NCBI GenBank assembly: GCA_965218205.1
Contig: OZ244590.1
Location: forward strand, 744,001 to 808,000
From: CBDDCA01 sp965218205
Lineage (GTDB): Bacteria > Spirochaetota > Spirochaetia > WTKD01 > G963693115
Length of the DNA stretch: 64,000 nucleotides
Direction of reading: 5' to 3'
The notes beneath the pieces were generated by a model. It made no database searches. It saw only the letters and a program-made list of their open reading frames with translations, and was not told the DNA's origin. Each line of letters opens with the position of its first letter. Positions within the stretch are counted from its first letter, which is position 1. Shown piece by piece: positions 45,001-54,900 of this stretch. A program made the position numbers and the translations under genes.

Positions 45001-46591
45001 AGTATATCATGCAGAAAAAGGAGCAACAGCAAGAACAGTAGCACAGATTAAATCAGCAGATAATAGTCCTATGACAATAGGAGCAAATGTAAAGACAGCA
45101 GGATTGACAAGCCTTAAAGCAGGGGTAAATTACGAAGTAGTAGTACAAGCAGTAAACAGTACCGATAGCACAAAAATGTCAGAGGGTAAGAAATCAGAAT
45201 TTAAGACAGCACAAGGAGCAGCACCTAATACGCCTACGGTAGCACTAGAAGCAAGTGGCAATACAATAGAGGTAGATGTTACTGCACCGATATTTAAGGG
45301 AACAAAGATAGACGGTACAGGATTGACAGAAGATGAGCTAAACTATACATTATACTACTATGCATCGACAAGTCCCTTGACAGCAGCACGGGTAAAAACA
45401 CAAGCAGGATCAGCAAGTGATACAAAAGTAGGAGGAGTAAAAACTGATGTAACATCAAAAGCAATATATGTGCTAAGCAATCTCAACAAAGGGCAGAAGT
45501 ACTATATTACCGTAGAGGCAGTAAATAGCATTGTAAACAATAGATCAGCTCCTACTTCTGCAGAAAGTGTTACTACTGCAACCTTTACGATAGAGTTGCA
45601 AAATAGTAATAGTACCTATACCGTAGGTACTGCTATTACGCCAATAACGATAACAAAAGATCCAAGCAATGCAACATTGAGCTGTACCATTGATGCACTA
45701 AGAAAAGAGACAGGCTTGCAATTTTCTGTACAGGATGGTATCACTGGCACTCCTAACAAATCGAATGAGCATGATCCTGCTATTAAAGAGTATAAGTACA
45801 CAGTAGTATGCACAGGAACAGGATCGCATACAGGACAGCAAAGGCGTAGCATTACAATACAAACAGGATTACAGGCAGTACAAGGAAAAGCAGCTAATTA
45901 TTATAGACCAACGACAAAGAATGCGTTGAGAGATATTATAGATGCAGAGGTAAAGGCACATGGAAATGCTCCTAACCTTAACATGATAGATACCAGTGCT
46001 ATTACTGATATGAGGTATTTATTTTCAAATGAGCGTAGTTATACATATAACTCTCTTATAAAAGCTGTATTTAATGGAGATGTATCAAATTGGAATACAA
46101 GTGAAGTTACGAATATGTTAGGGCTTTTTTGGGGGCTATCAGTATTTAATAAGGATATATCTCAATGGGATGTAGGTAAAGTTACTAATATGGAGCAGTT
46201 GTTTTATAATGCTAAAAAATTTAATAAGGATATATCTCAATGGGATGTGGGTAAAGTTACTAATATGCAATCTATGTTTAGGGGAGCTTCAGAATTTAAT
46301 CAAAATATAGCAAGCTGGAAAGTGAGTAATGTTAGGGATATGCACGCTATGTTTCGAAATACTAAAAAATTTAATAATGATATATCATCTTGGAAGGTGA
46401 ATGTATTGGTAGATATTGAAGATATGTTTAACAGAGCAGAAGTATTTGATAAGGATTTATCAAGTTGGAATGTATGTACATCGAAAACTTTTGAGAGCTT
46501 GGAGGTATTTAAGGATACTCCTATGTATAATAAAAACGATCAATACCCGACAGCATTGGATTCATCTACTGATAAAAAATGTTTCAGCTAA
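39022..46591 (+). CDS. Giant surface lipoprotein (FN3, repeats, BspA-type C-terminus), phase-OFF by a G18 tract
   Basis: The start is ATG 39022 with AAGGAG upstream. It encodes MITNNMTRKI and then a G18 tract (39052-39069) followed directly by TAG. With 17 or 20 Gs the frame continues through a signal peptide (LSFLVYVIIAAILIAC, lipobox IAC) into about 2,520 residues. Then come a Ser/Gly/Pro/Thr linker, several fibronectin-III-like domains (about 39.2-41.4 kb), about eight repeats of ~140 aa (41.5-44.85 kb), further FN3-like domains, and a DUF285/BspA C-terminus of 25-residue repeats. It is likely a surface adhesin or antigen. An unassisted TTG at 39050 is not credible as start. Confidence 0.85.
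39052..39069 (+). repeat. G18 homopolymer, phase-variation switch of the giant lipoprotein
   Basis: Eighteen Gs in the n-region of the signal peptide, codons 11-16. With 18 Gs a TAG follows in frame; with 14, 17 or 20 the protein is read through. An added or lost Gly in this position would be harmless to the signal peptide, which suits a switch. Confidence 0.92.
41479..44850 (+). repeat. About eight tandem repeats of roughly 420-430 bases in the giant lipoprotein
   Basis: Repeat starts include about 41479, 41910, 42340, 42763, 43180, 43605, 44020 and 44420. Each carries QSxVNxIL, then a Leu-Thr segment with FT(N/G), LVYTVYGLQK, NGRKVAIG, KYT, KQYHFVVEVAV and KKV. The middle copies are most alike; the last two are more diverged and more AT-rich. 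Confidence 0.9.
46075..46500 (+). repeat. BspA/DUF285 25-residue repeats (about six)
   Basis: The pattern FNxDISxWDVxxVTNMxxMF repeats every 75 bases, starting near 46075, 46146, 46221, 46296, 46371 and 46446. This leucine-rich-like repeat is found in surface lipoproteins of mycoplasmas, Treponema and Tannerella (BspA). Confidence 0.92.
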
Positions 46592-46630
46592 CTTCTAGGA
46601 AGATAAATTATCTTACATAGGAAATAAAAA

Positions 46631-46663
46631 AGGAATACAAGATATTCTTGTATTCCTTTTTTT
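46631..46663 (+). terminator. Rho-independent terminator of the giant gene
   Basis: AGGAATACAAGA pairs with TCTTGTATTCCT around TAT (12 bp), followed by seven Ts. It lies 40 bases after the giant gene's stop. Confidence 0.93.
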
Positions 46664-46732
46664 GCCTATAATTGAAAGCAATGTCTCATATTGTACCACT
46701 AATTAGAGTACTTATAGTAAAATAATAAAAGT

Positions 46733-47443
46733 ATGTTTTTTATGGTAGCATATCCAATACTTATTCTCTTATTTTTACATGCAAAAGGAACTATATGTTT
46801 TCATAAAATGATACGTATATTCTACATAAGTACGATATTTGTATTGCCATTAAGTCCTTTTGTGCTTATTCTTATTCGTTATATGTATAGAAACATAGAT
46901 TACTTACTGCTCTTTGAAAATCTTCCTTTTATTCTTATTCATATTGCTGTGTTACCTATAGCTCTTGTCCTTATTTTATTTTTTCTGCTTCGTACATTTG
47001 TATGGTGGAAATCGCAGGATATAATTATTGTGGTTATTTTTGTAGAATTGATGATAAATATATCAAATATCGTTATGGGATATTCTTTTTTTAGTTTTGC
47101 CGATGTGCTTATTATTCCACTAGTAAAAATGGCAAGTATACAGCTATTTATATGTTTTATGCTTTTACAGAACATTACTCTTCATACTGGTAAGATAGCA
47201 GATAATACAACTGTTCCTGCTCAGCCTAAAGGTTCTAGTGATGCACTTCTTCTTACTCTATGTAAGAGTACCACCATTGTATGTTTCATAGCTTCGTTTG
47301 TAAATTCGGTAGTAGTGATATATTTTAGCAATCTTTCATTTTATTTTGCTGCCTATGCCTATTCGTTATTCTCTGTAATAGCTGGTTGGGGTGGCTTAGC
47401 GTTATGTTATTATGCAAAAGGTAAACTATATAACAATGTATAA
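46733..47443 (+). CDS. Polytopic membrane protein of unknown function
   Basis: A 236-aa protein with about seven hydrophobic helices, including LILLFLHAKGTICF at the start and a Trp/Gly-rich last helix (SVIAGWGGLALCYYAKGK). There is no transporter or enzyme signature. A hydrophilic loop (GKIADNTTVPAQPKGSSD) lies after the fifth helix. It overlaps the next, lipoprotein gene by 8 bases, so both are made together and the lipoprotein may be its partner. Confidence 0.6.
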   Translation: MFFMVAYPILILLFLHAKGTICFHKMIRIFYISTIFVLPLSPFVLILIRYMYRNIDYLLLFENLPFILIHIAVLPIALVLILFFLLRTFVWWKSQDIIIVVIFVELMINISNIVMGYSFFSFADVLIIPLVKMASIQLFICFMLLQNITLHTGKIADNTTVPAQPKGSSDALLLTLCKSTTIVCFIASFVNSVVVIYFSNLSFYFAAYAYSLFSVIAGWGGLALCYYAKGKLYNNV

Positions 47444-48491
47444 ACTTTCTCTCTTCTTTCTATTGTATGTTTTGGTAGTATTGTCATGTTCAGAGGATGC
47501 TCCAGAACAGAAAGCACAAGCAAATACACAGGAAAGTACAAGTACTCAAGATACAGCGGAGCAAAGTACCATATCAAGTGATGATGATCTTGTGAATGAA
47601 CAAGATACTAATGCTAGTCCTTTCAAAAAGAGAATAGCTCATAGCATGGATGTAGCACTTGTAAGCGATCCTTTTTTTCCTGCTATCTTTAATACACTTA
47701 ATTTTAATAATTTTGAGCTTTTTTATTATAATGCAATGCGCTTAGGGATGAACGCTCAATTATTTACTTTGCTTGATACTGCATATGATACCACTGCTTT
47801 ACAAGATACATTTTTAGCAAGTTACACGCCTCTGAATAATAGAGATATAGGCAATATACTATATGCAAAAGATATAATTATATCTCCTTTATTGTCTCAG
47901 TTTAATCCTGAGTTTGTAAGCATGCTTCGCAACTATAGAAAAGCTATACAAAGAAGTACTCCCCTTGTATTTTCTATAAAACCAAGAAATAATAGAGCAA
48001 CAGATTTACAAGTTGATAACACATACGCGTTGCATGCTATGGCAAAGGATATAGCAGCCATGTTTATTGATAATGACACATTAGAACGATTAGTTATTTT
48101 AGCTGATCTTAAAAATCCAATACAGGTATCTGAGAATATTCGTATAGTGTTACAGCATTTATATCAAATTGTCCCTACCATTTCGACTGAGGTATTTTGG
48201 AAAGCACGGCATTTAGGAGAAGAACAACAAACTATACAAGATGCCTTTAATCTAAACAGTAGTTCGGTAGTGTTTCTACTTTTTGTAGGGAGTCATCTTG
48301 ATGTGGTATTACAATATATGTTTGAGAACAAAAGTCAATGGAAAAATAAGGTATTTATAGTGCAAACATGGAAATCAACATTACATTTTTTTGGAAAAGA
48401 AGGGATAGTAGTAGCAAGTGTGGACAACGGATTAGATTCTTTTTTTAGAAAAAAAACATACGCTTATTCTCTCTTAAGGCAATACAAGTAG
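47436..48491 (+). CDS. Uncharacterised lipoprotein, possibly periplasmic binding-protein-like
   Basis: 351 aa from ATG 47436. A short signal peptide ends in lipobox VLSC and is followed by an acidic Ser/Thr/Gln linker of about 50 residues. The mature part starts at HSMDVALVSDPFF, a hydrophobic strand followed by helices. With its alternating strand-helix pattern (DIIISPLLSQF, LVFSIKP, LVILADL, VFLLFVGSH, VFIVQTW) it looks like a two-lobed binding protein. It lacks a recognised ligand motif. It is coupled to the membrane protein gene at 46733. Confidence 0.6.
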   Translation: MYKLSLFFLLYVLVVLSCSEDAPEQKAQANTQESTSTQDTAEQSTISSDDDLVNEQDTNASPFKKRIAHSMDVALVSDPFFPAIFNTLNFNNFELFYYNAMRLGMNAQLFTLLDTAYDTTALQDTFLASYTPLNNRDIGNILYAKDIIISPLLSQFNPEFVSMLRNYRKAIQRSTPLVFSIKPRNNRATDLQVDNTYALHAMAKDIAAMFIDNDTLERLVILADLKNPIQVSENIRIVLQHLYQIVPTISTEVFWKARHLGEEQQTIQDAFNLNSSSVVFLLFVGSHLDVVLQYMFENKSQWKNKVFIVQTWKSTLHFFGKEGIVVASVDNGLDSFFRKKTYAYSLLRQYK

Positions 48492-48550
48492 TAGTGAAAG
48501 TATACGAGAAAGCACTTCTTTTTTATTTTTTGCTCCTTTGTCGCAATTAG

Positions 48551-48567
48551 TTCTTGAATCCGCAGCA
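48551..48567 (+). repeat. Recurrent intergenic motif, copy 2 (TTCTTGAATCCGCAG)
   Basis: Second copy of CTTGAATCCGCA, 34 bases upstream of the promoter for the tRNA-Thr to rpoC block. It is followed by TTCCA nine bases on. Confidence 0.6.
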
Positions 48568-48599
48568 AAAATTCCAAGCATGTGAAAATTCCTGTGAAC

Positions 48600-48629
48600 T
48601 TGACATATTTTTAACAATTACTGTATACT
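48600..48629 (+). promoter_or_regulatory. Promoter of the tRNA-Thr/tRNA-Trp/secE-nusG-ribosomal-rpoBC block
   Basis: TTGACA (48600-48605), an 18-base spacer and TATACT (48624-48629), with TG before the -10. The expected start near 48636 is 27 bases ahead of tRNA-Thr. Confidence 0.75.
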
Positions 48630-48662
48630 ATTAATAGTATAGTGGCAATTTATATATGAATT

Positions 48663-48735
48663 GCCCTTGTAGCTCAGCTGGTAGAGCACATCCATGGTAA
48701 GGATGGGGTCATCGGTTCAAGTCCGATCGAGGGCT
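48663..48735 (+). tRNA. tRNA-Thr (anticodon GGT)
   Basis: A 73-base cloverleaf. GCCCTTG pairs with CGAGGGC, the anticodon stem CATCC/GGATG encloses GGT, and the T-arm is GGTTCAAGT. The discriminator is T and no CCA is encoded. It is two bases upstream of tRNA-Trp. Confidence 0.97.
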
Positions 48736-48737
48736 TT

Positions 48738-48810
48738 AGGTCAGTAGCTCCAACGGTAGAGCGACGGTCTCCAAAACCGTATGTTGTAGGTTCGAATCCT
48801 ACCTGACCTG
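48738..48810 (+). tRNA. tRNA-Trp (anticodon CCA)
   Basis: A 73-base cloverleaf. AGGTCAG pairs with CTGACCT, the anticodon loop is CTCCAAA, and the discriminator is G. It sits directly before secE, the classical bacterial arrangement. Confidence 0.98.
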
Positions 48811-48837
48811 AATAATAAAGTAATGTAAGGTGTAAGT

Positions 48838-49023
48838 ATGAAAAAAATAAAAACATTTATTAAAGAATGTATTAGTGAGTTAAAAAAGGCAAGTTGGCCA
48901 ACAAAAGATGATGTTATTCTTTCTACACGCGTAGTAGTGATATCTGTAACAGTATTGGCGATTATTTTAGGTTTTGCAGATTATTTTTTATTCTCAAGCC
49001 TAAATTTTCTTTTTGGCTTATAA
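48838..49023 (+). CDS. secE: Preprotein translocase subunit SecE
   Basis: A 61-aa single-span protein that stabilises SecY. The amphipathic helix with ELKKASWPTKDDV is the SecE signature, followed by one membrane helix (VVISVTVLAIILGFADYFLF). It lies between tRNA-Trp and nusG. rpmG (L33), often located just before secE, is missing here. Confidence 0.95.
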   Translation: MKKIKTFIKECISELKKASWPTKDDVILSTRVVVISVTVLAIILGFADYFLFSSLNFLFGL

Positions 49024-49062
49024 TATAGTAATCTATTAAATAATAAAGTGGAACTGTAAATA

Positions 49063-49617
49063 ATGAGTAAAAAATGGTATGTAGCTCGAGCTGTTTCTGG
49101 GCAAGAAAATAAAGTAGTCAATCTTATTCAATCAATGAAAGAAACAGGAGATTTTCCTGTTGAAGTCGGAGGTGTTCATATACCGGTAGAAATTATATCT
49201 ATGTCACGGAAAGGAAAGCAATATCAACAAAAAAGAAGATTGATTCCAGGATATTTTCTTATGGAAATAGATTTTCCTGATGCTGGATGGCATTCTATGG
49301 TTATGTATCTTAGAAATATAGATGGATTTATTGGTTTTGCAAGTGTAACAGGAAAAGAAGATAAACCGCAACCTATCACTGAAGAGGAAGCAAAAGGCTT
49401 GCTTGATTACGGCAAAGGAGCTTCAAAAACAACATCGGCTGTGAAGCAGTTATATGCAAAAGGAGAAGTAATTAAAATAGTGAAGGGAGCATTTAGTTCT
49501 TTTAATGGAACAATAGTAGAAGTTGTGCCAGAATCAGAGCTATTGCGAGTAGAAGTTGAAATATTTGGTCGTGTAACTCCCATAGAGTTAGAATACGATC
49601 AAGTAGAAAAAATATAA
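49063..49617 (+). CDS. nusG: Transcription termination/antitermination factor NusG
   Basis: A 184-aa factor that binds RNA polymerase and links it to Rho or ribosomes. The NGN domain starts KWYVARAVSGQENKV and includes RLIPGYFLMEIDF and the FIGF loop. A short linker leads to a C-terminal KOW domain with KGEVIKIVKGAFSSFNGTIVEV. It lies 39 bases after secE. The 123 bases downstream form the leader of rplK. Confidence 0.96.
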   Translation: MSKKWYVARAVSGQENKVVNLIQSMKETGDFPVEVGGVHIPVEIISMSRKGKQYQQKRRLIPGYFLMEIDFPDAGWHSMVMYLRNIDGFIGFASVTGKEDKPQPITEEEAKGLLDYGKGASKTTSAVKQLYAKGEVIKIVKGAFSSFNGTIVEVVPESELLRVEVEIFGRVTPIELEYDQVEKI

Positions 49618-49740
49618 ATAAAACATGCTAATTTGCATGGGAGAGAGAAATAAAAATGTGGGAGTTTGTATATAACTAAATGAAAGGCATATTGCTTTGC
49701 TATTTAGTGAAAAACAAACATTGTACCACATGGAGGTAAT

Positions 49741-50169
49741 ATGGCTAAAGAAATATTTCGTCAAGTCAAGTTTCAGGTAGCTGCAGGAAAAGCAACTCCA
49801 GCACCACCAGTAGGAACAGCACTTGGCCCTTTAGGAGTGGCAGCTCCTCAGTTTTGTACTCAATTTAATGAGCGAACAAAAAGTGTTGAACAAGGAATGA
49901 AAGTGCCTGTTGTAGTAACAGTGTATGAAGATCGTTCTTTTAGTTTTGTAGTAAAAACACCCCCTGCGTCGGTGTTGATAAAAAAGGAACTGGGACTCGA
50001 AAAAGGGTCAGCAGTACCTCATACAACAAAAGTGGCAACTATCAATCAAGAGCAATTACGTAAGATAGCTGATATAAAGCTCCCTGATCTCAGTGCTAAC
50101 AGTGTTGAACAGGCAATGAAAATTATTGCAGGAACCGCGCGTAGTATGGGCGTAAAGGTGGAAGGGTAG
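49741..50169 (+). CDS. rplK: Ribosomal protein L11
   Basis: A 142-aa protein of the GTPase-associated centre. The N-terminal domain has QVAAGKATPAPPVGTALGPLGV (normally with GxxNIxxFC later; here QFCTQFNE). The C-terminal rRNA-binding domain ends with GTARSMGVKVEG. GGAGG precedes the start. The 123-base leader after nusG may hold an L1-binding control site, which I could not fold with certainty. It is coupled to rplA with a 3-base gap. Confidence 0.97.
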   Translation: MAKEIFRQVKFQVAAGKATPAPPVGTALGPLGVAAPQFCTQFNERTKSVEQGMKVPVVVTVYEDRSFSFVVKTPPASVLIKKELGLEKGSAVPHTTKVATINQEQLRKIADIKLPDLSANSVEQAMKIIAGTARSMGVKVEG

Positions 50170-50172
50170 CAT

Positions 50173-50853
50173 ATGTCAGCAAAAAAAGTGAGTAAAAGAA
50201 AAAAAAGTCTTAATGTGCTTGTTGATAAAAATAAGCTATATACAAGTAATGAAGCAGCAAAGTTAGTAAAAGAAACTGCTACTGCAAAATTTGACGAAAG
50301 CATTGAAATATCAATTAAGGTAAATATCAAAAAAGGACAGAGTGTACGTGACACTATGGTATTGCCATATCAAGTAAGTAAGGAACAGAAAATTCTTGTG
50401 TTTGCACGTGGCGATAAAGCAAGCGAAGCTAGTGAAGCTGGGGCAAGCTATGTGGGAGATGCTGATCTTATTCAGAAAATTCAGGGAGGATGGATGGATT
50501 TTGATGTAGTTATTGCTACTCCCGATATGATGAAAGATGTAGGGAGGTTAGGTCCCATACTTGGAAGAAGAGGGCTTATGCCAAACCCTAAAACAAAAAC
50601 AGTTACCGTTGATGTTGCTCAGGCAGTAAAGGAACTACAAAAAGGACGTCTTGAAATTCGTGCCGATAAAACAGGAGTAATACATCTTGTAGTAGGAAAA
50701 GCGTCTATGGAAATACAAAGCATTGCTGAGAATATTGAAGCTGTTATGAAAGAAGTAAAAGCAAAAAAGCCTGCAGAAGCAAAAGGAGAATTTATTATCT
50801 CTGTAGCTATAGCTTCAACTATGGGGCCAGGAATAAAAATAGTATCAATATAG
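50173..50853 (+). CDS. rplA: Ribosomal protein L1
   Basis: A 226-aa protein of the L1 stalk and translational repressor of the L11 operon in other bacteria. It has a two-domain pattern, with GRLGPILGRRGLMPNPKTKTVT as the signature segment and FDESIEISIKVNIKKGQSVRDTMVLP near the start. The length is normal. A basic N-terminus (SAKKVSKRKKS) is present. The gene follows rplK directly. Confidence 0.97.
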   Translation: MSAKKVSKRKKSLNVLVDKNKLYTSNEAAKLVKETATAKFDESIEISIKVNIKKGQSVRDTMVLPYQVSKEQKILVFARGDKASEASEAGASYVGDADLIQKIQGGWMDFDVVIATPDMMKDVGRLGPILGRRGLMPNPKTKTVTVDVAQAVKELQKGRLEIRADKTGVIHLVVGKASMEIQSIAENIEAVMKEVKAKKPAEAKGEFIISVAIASTMGPGIKIVSI

Positions 50854-50910
50854 TATAAAAATGAGTAGTATATTGGTATACATAACGTAAAAAAGTATTT
50901 AGGAGGAAAA

Positions 50911-51435
50911 ATGAAGCCAGGAAGAATGCAAAGACAAGAGAAAGTAGAGAAAATAAAACAGTATCTTGATAATTCAGATTCTTTTGTTATTAGTGATTAC
51001 AGAGGACTCACTGTTGAACAAATAAGTGAAATACGCAGAGAGCTTATGAAACATGAGGCAGAAATGCATGTTCATAAAAATAGATTTATAAAAATAGCCT
51101 TAAAAGACAAAGAGTATCCCCAAGAAGTGATAGAGCAAATGACAGGACCAAATGCTGTTGTGTATGTACAAGGAGATATAAGTGAGGTGCTTAAAACATT
51201 ATTTGGATATGTCAAAAAAGAATATCCTATTGAAGTACGTGGTTCATATGTAGATACTGGATTCTTAGATAAACAACAATCAGAAACATTATCAAATTTA
51301 CCAAGCAAAGAGGTTATGCTTGCTATGGTAATGGGGACCATGCAAGCTCCAGTGAGAAACTTTGCTTCAGGATTACAAGAGGTTATAGCAAGTTTTGCAA
51401 GAGCAGTACAAGCTGTTGCAGATTCAAAAAAGTAA
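50911..51435 (+). CDS. rplJ: Ribosomal protein L10
   Basis: A 174-aa stalk-base protein. KIKQYLDNSDSFVISDYRGLTVEQISEIRREL is the family N-terminus, and the C-terminal helix (VRNFASGLQEVIASFARAVQAVA) binds L7/L12 dimers. AGGAGG lies 6 bases before the ATG. It is separated from rplA by 57 bases and from rplL by 71 bases, where regulatory folding may occur. Confidence 0.96.
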   Translation: MKPGRMQRQEKVEKIKQYLDNSDSFVISDYRGLTVEQISEIRRELMKHEAEMHVHKNRFIKIALKDKEYPQEVIEQMTGPNAVVYVQGDISEVLKTLFGYVKKEYPIEVRGSYVDTGFLDKQQSETLSNLPSKEVMLAMVMGTMQAPVRNFASGLQEVIASFARAVQAVADSKK

Positions 51436-51506
51436 AATAAAATTCGATTTTAGTCTTCTATAGTAAGCCTGCTATTGTCGAATAAAGAAAAAAAGGAGAA
51501 GATAAT

Positions 51507-51890
51507 ATGGCGTTAACAAAAGATGAATTGTTGGAAGCTATTTCCAATATGTCAGTATTAGAGCTTTCAGAGCTTGTAAAAGCAATGGAAGAGAAATTTG
51601 GTGTTTCTGCTGCAGCCCCTGTTGCAGTTGCTGCTGCTCCAGCTCAAGGAGGCGGAGATGGTGGTGCTGATGCAGAAGAAAAAACGAGTTTTGATGTAGT
51701 TATTAAGTCAGTGTCTCAGAAAATACCAGTAATTAAAGTAGTAAAAACTATTACTGGACTCGGACTTAAAGAAACAAAAGAACTTGTTGAAGGTGAGAAC
51801 CAAAAAATAAAAAGTGGTATTCCAAAAGCAGAAGCTGAGGATATCAAAAAGAAAGTGGAAGAAGCTGGCGCTACTGTAGAAATAGTATAA
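51507..51890 (+). CDS. rplL: Ribosomal protein L7/L12
   Basis: A 127-aa stalk protein. The N-terminal dimerisation part MSVLELSELVKAMEEKFGVSAAA is followed by an Ala/Gly hinge. The C-terminal factor-binding domain has KIPVIKVVKTITGLGLKETKELVEG and EAEDIKKKVEEAGATVEIV. A strong hairpin lies downstream before rpoB. Confidence 0.97.
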   Translation: MALTKDELLEAISNMSVLELSELVKAMEEKFGVSAAAPVAVAAAPAQGGGDGGADAEEKTSFDVVIKSVSQKIPVIKVVKTITGLGLKETKELVEGENQKIKSGIPKAEAEDIKKKVEEAGATVEIV

Positions 51891-51920
51891 GCAAGCTATT
51901 CTTTATATTACAATTTTTTA

Positions 51921-51953
51921 TACCTCTTTTTTCTTGTAAAGAAAAAAGAGGTA
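51921..51953 (+). terminator. 15-bp perfect hairpin between rplL and rpoB (attenuator or processing site)
   Basis: TACCTCTTTTTTCTT pairs with AAGAAAAAAGAGGTA around a 3-base loop. No U-run follows, so it is unlikely to terminate fully. This position holds an attenuator and RNase III site in E. coli, which sets the ratio of L7/L12 to polymerase. Confidence 0.75.
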
Positions 51954-51974
51954 CATCTACTATATGGAGGCATA

Positions 51975-54900
51975 ATGATTGCACCTAAAAATGCAGTGGA
52001 ACGACAAAATCTTAGTGATACTGATGGGCGTTATGATATAGACATCCCAAACCTCATAGGAATACAACTCAATTCATTTGAAAATTTTATTCAGTTATCC
52101 CGTATTAAAAAAGGGGAAGAATTAAAAAATCAGGGCTTAGAAGAGATTTTTAAGGAAGTATTTCCCATTGAAAGTAATAAAGGAGCATTGATACTAGAAT
52201 ATAATTCCTATTTTCTAGAGTTTGATAAGGTAGTATATACCCCAAAAGAATGTATGGAAAAAGGAATAAGTTACGCAGCTCCCTTGCTCATTCGTGTAAG
52301 CTTATTTTCAAAAGAAACAGGAGAGATACGTGAACGTGAACTCTATTTAGGAGATATGCCTCTTATGACTGAGCGTGGAACTTTTATTATCAATGGAGCA
52401 GAACGTGTAATGGTAAGTCAAATACACAGAAGTCCTGGGGTAGTATTTGAGTGGGGAGGAAGTAGTAGAATACGTGAATCTCTTACTGCTCGGATTATTC
52501 CGTATCGTGGTTCTTGGATAGAGTTTGAAATTGATGTGAGAAAAAAATGTGTGTGGGTGCGTATTGATAAATACTCTAAGGTGCTTGCTACTCTGTTTTT
52601 ACGTATGGTAGGCTTTGATACTCGAGAGAGTATTGTGAGTGCTTTTTACTCTGATAGTGAAATGGTGGATATTACAAAAGTATCTGCTGTAGAGTTGGAT
52701 GGTCGAGTTTTGTACAAAACTATAGTAGTAAAAGATGAAGATGATACTATTCTTTTTAAGAAACTTGCAGGGGAAAAAATTCTTGTTGCTGATATTGATG
52801 ATATGTTAGCGTCAGGCATAAAAAAAATATCTCTTATTAAAGGTATTGATTCTTCACAGACAACGGATATGCTACTCTTAAATTGTTTTGAGCAAGAACT
52901 GGCATTGCACCAAGAAGCAGGGGAACTAGAACCTCAATTTGAAAGAGTATGTAAGGTATTTATTGCAGCCTTAAAAATGAGTGATCGTAATGAGCCTGAG
53001 GTTGCACAAAAAGAACTGCACGGTATGTTTTTTGATAGTAAACGCTATGATTTAGGGAGTGTTGGTCGTTATAAGATAAACAAAAAACTGAACTATAAAA
53101 AAGACATTAAAGATACTACCCTCATGCAAGAGGATTTAGTACATACTCTCAAGCATCTGATAAAGCTGTATAAAGGAGAGGAGCAGGTTGATGATATAGA
53201 TCATTTAGGAAATAGAAGAGTAAGGGCAGTAGGAGAACTGATAGGGCTTGAGTTTAAGAAAGCACTTATCCGTGTCTCAAGAAATGCAAAAGAAAAACTT
53301 TCAATAAAAGAGAGGCGAAGTGACTTAAAAATACAAGATCTGCTCACCATAAAGCCTATACTGAGTGCAATCAAAGAATTTTTTGGTTCATCGCAATTAT
53401 GTCAGTTTATGGATGAAATAAATCCTTTGGCAACGCTTACTCATAAAAGGCGATTAAATGCACTAGGGCCTGGAGGACTTACAAGAGAAAGAGCAGGGTT
53501 TGATGTTCGTGATATTCATTTTTCTCATTATGGGAGAGTGTGTCCTATTGAATCGCCCGAAGGTCCTAACATTGGGCTTATTATGTCTCTGACAAACTAT
53601 GCACAGGTCAATGAATATGGTTTCTTAGAAACTCCATACCGAAAAGTAGAAAAAGGAAAAGTGACTAATAAAATAGAATATCTTTCTGCAATGGAAGAAG
53701 ATTATTCTATCATTGTACAGTCTGATGCGATATTGAATAAAGATGGTACTTTTAAGCACAAATTAGTGCCAGCACGAAGTAAAGGAGATTATTTTAATGC
53801 TTCTCCTGATGAAGTGCAGTTTATGGAGGTGTCTCCTAAACAGTTAGTGTCTGTGTCTACTTCGCTTATTCCTTTTCTTGAGCATGATGATGCAAACCGT
53901 GCCCTTATGGGATCAAATATGCAACGTCAAGCAGTGCCTTTGCTAAAACCACAGGCTCCTAGGGTAGGGACAGGTATGGAGCTTAAGGCAGCGTATGATT
54001 CTGGAGTAGTACAAATAGCAAAAAGAGCTGGTCAAGTTAAGAAAATTACAAATGATGTTATAGAAATAGTTTCTAAAAATGAAAATGCAAAAGAGCATGT
54101 TGATACATATCCTCTTATTAAATATAAGCGTACAAATCAGGATACATGTTATTCTCAAAAGCCTGTCGTAAAAGTAAATCAAAATATCAAAGAAGGAGAA
54201 ATTATTTCTGATGGTCCTTCTACTGATGGGGGAGAGTTAGCCTTAGGTCGTAATGTGCTTGTAGGATTTTTGCCATGGAATGGGTATAATTTTGAGGATG
54301 CTATTGTAGTGTCCGAACGTGTTGTTCAAGAAGATGCGTTTACTTCTATTCACTTGAAAGAGTTTCAGGTTGAAGTACATGAAACAAGACAAGGGGTAGA
54401 AATAATAACAAATGATATTCCTAATGTATCAGAAAGAATCTTGGGTAAACTTGATGATACAGGTATTATAACTGTAGGGTCAAAAGTATATGCAAATGAT
54501 ATTCTTGTAGGAAAAATAAGTCCAAAAGCTGATTCTGAAATAGAACCAGAAAAAAGATTGATAACACATGTATTTGGTGAAAAAGGAAAAGAAGTACGTG
54601 ATACTTCTTTGCGTTTGCCTCATGGTGTTGATGGTACTGTTATTGATGTAAAGCGATTGTCTCGTGAAACAGGAGATAGATTATCACCAGGAGTACAAGA
54701 AGTAGTAAAAGTTATTATTGCAGCAAAACGAAGATTAAAAGAAGGGGATAAAATGGCAGGGCGTCACGGAAACAAGGGAGTAATTGCAAAGATTGTTCCA
54801 GTAGAAGACATGCCTTATATGGAAGATGGTACCCCGCTTGATATTTGTTTAAGTCCCTTAGGAGTGCCTTCACGTATGAATATTGGACAATTACTGGAAG

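Noticed and set aside
49618..49740. L1-binding regulatory structure in the rplK leader
   Set aside because: Expected from other bacteria, but I could not identify the stalk-mimic convincingly in the 123 bases.
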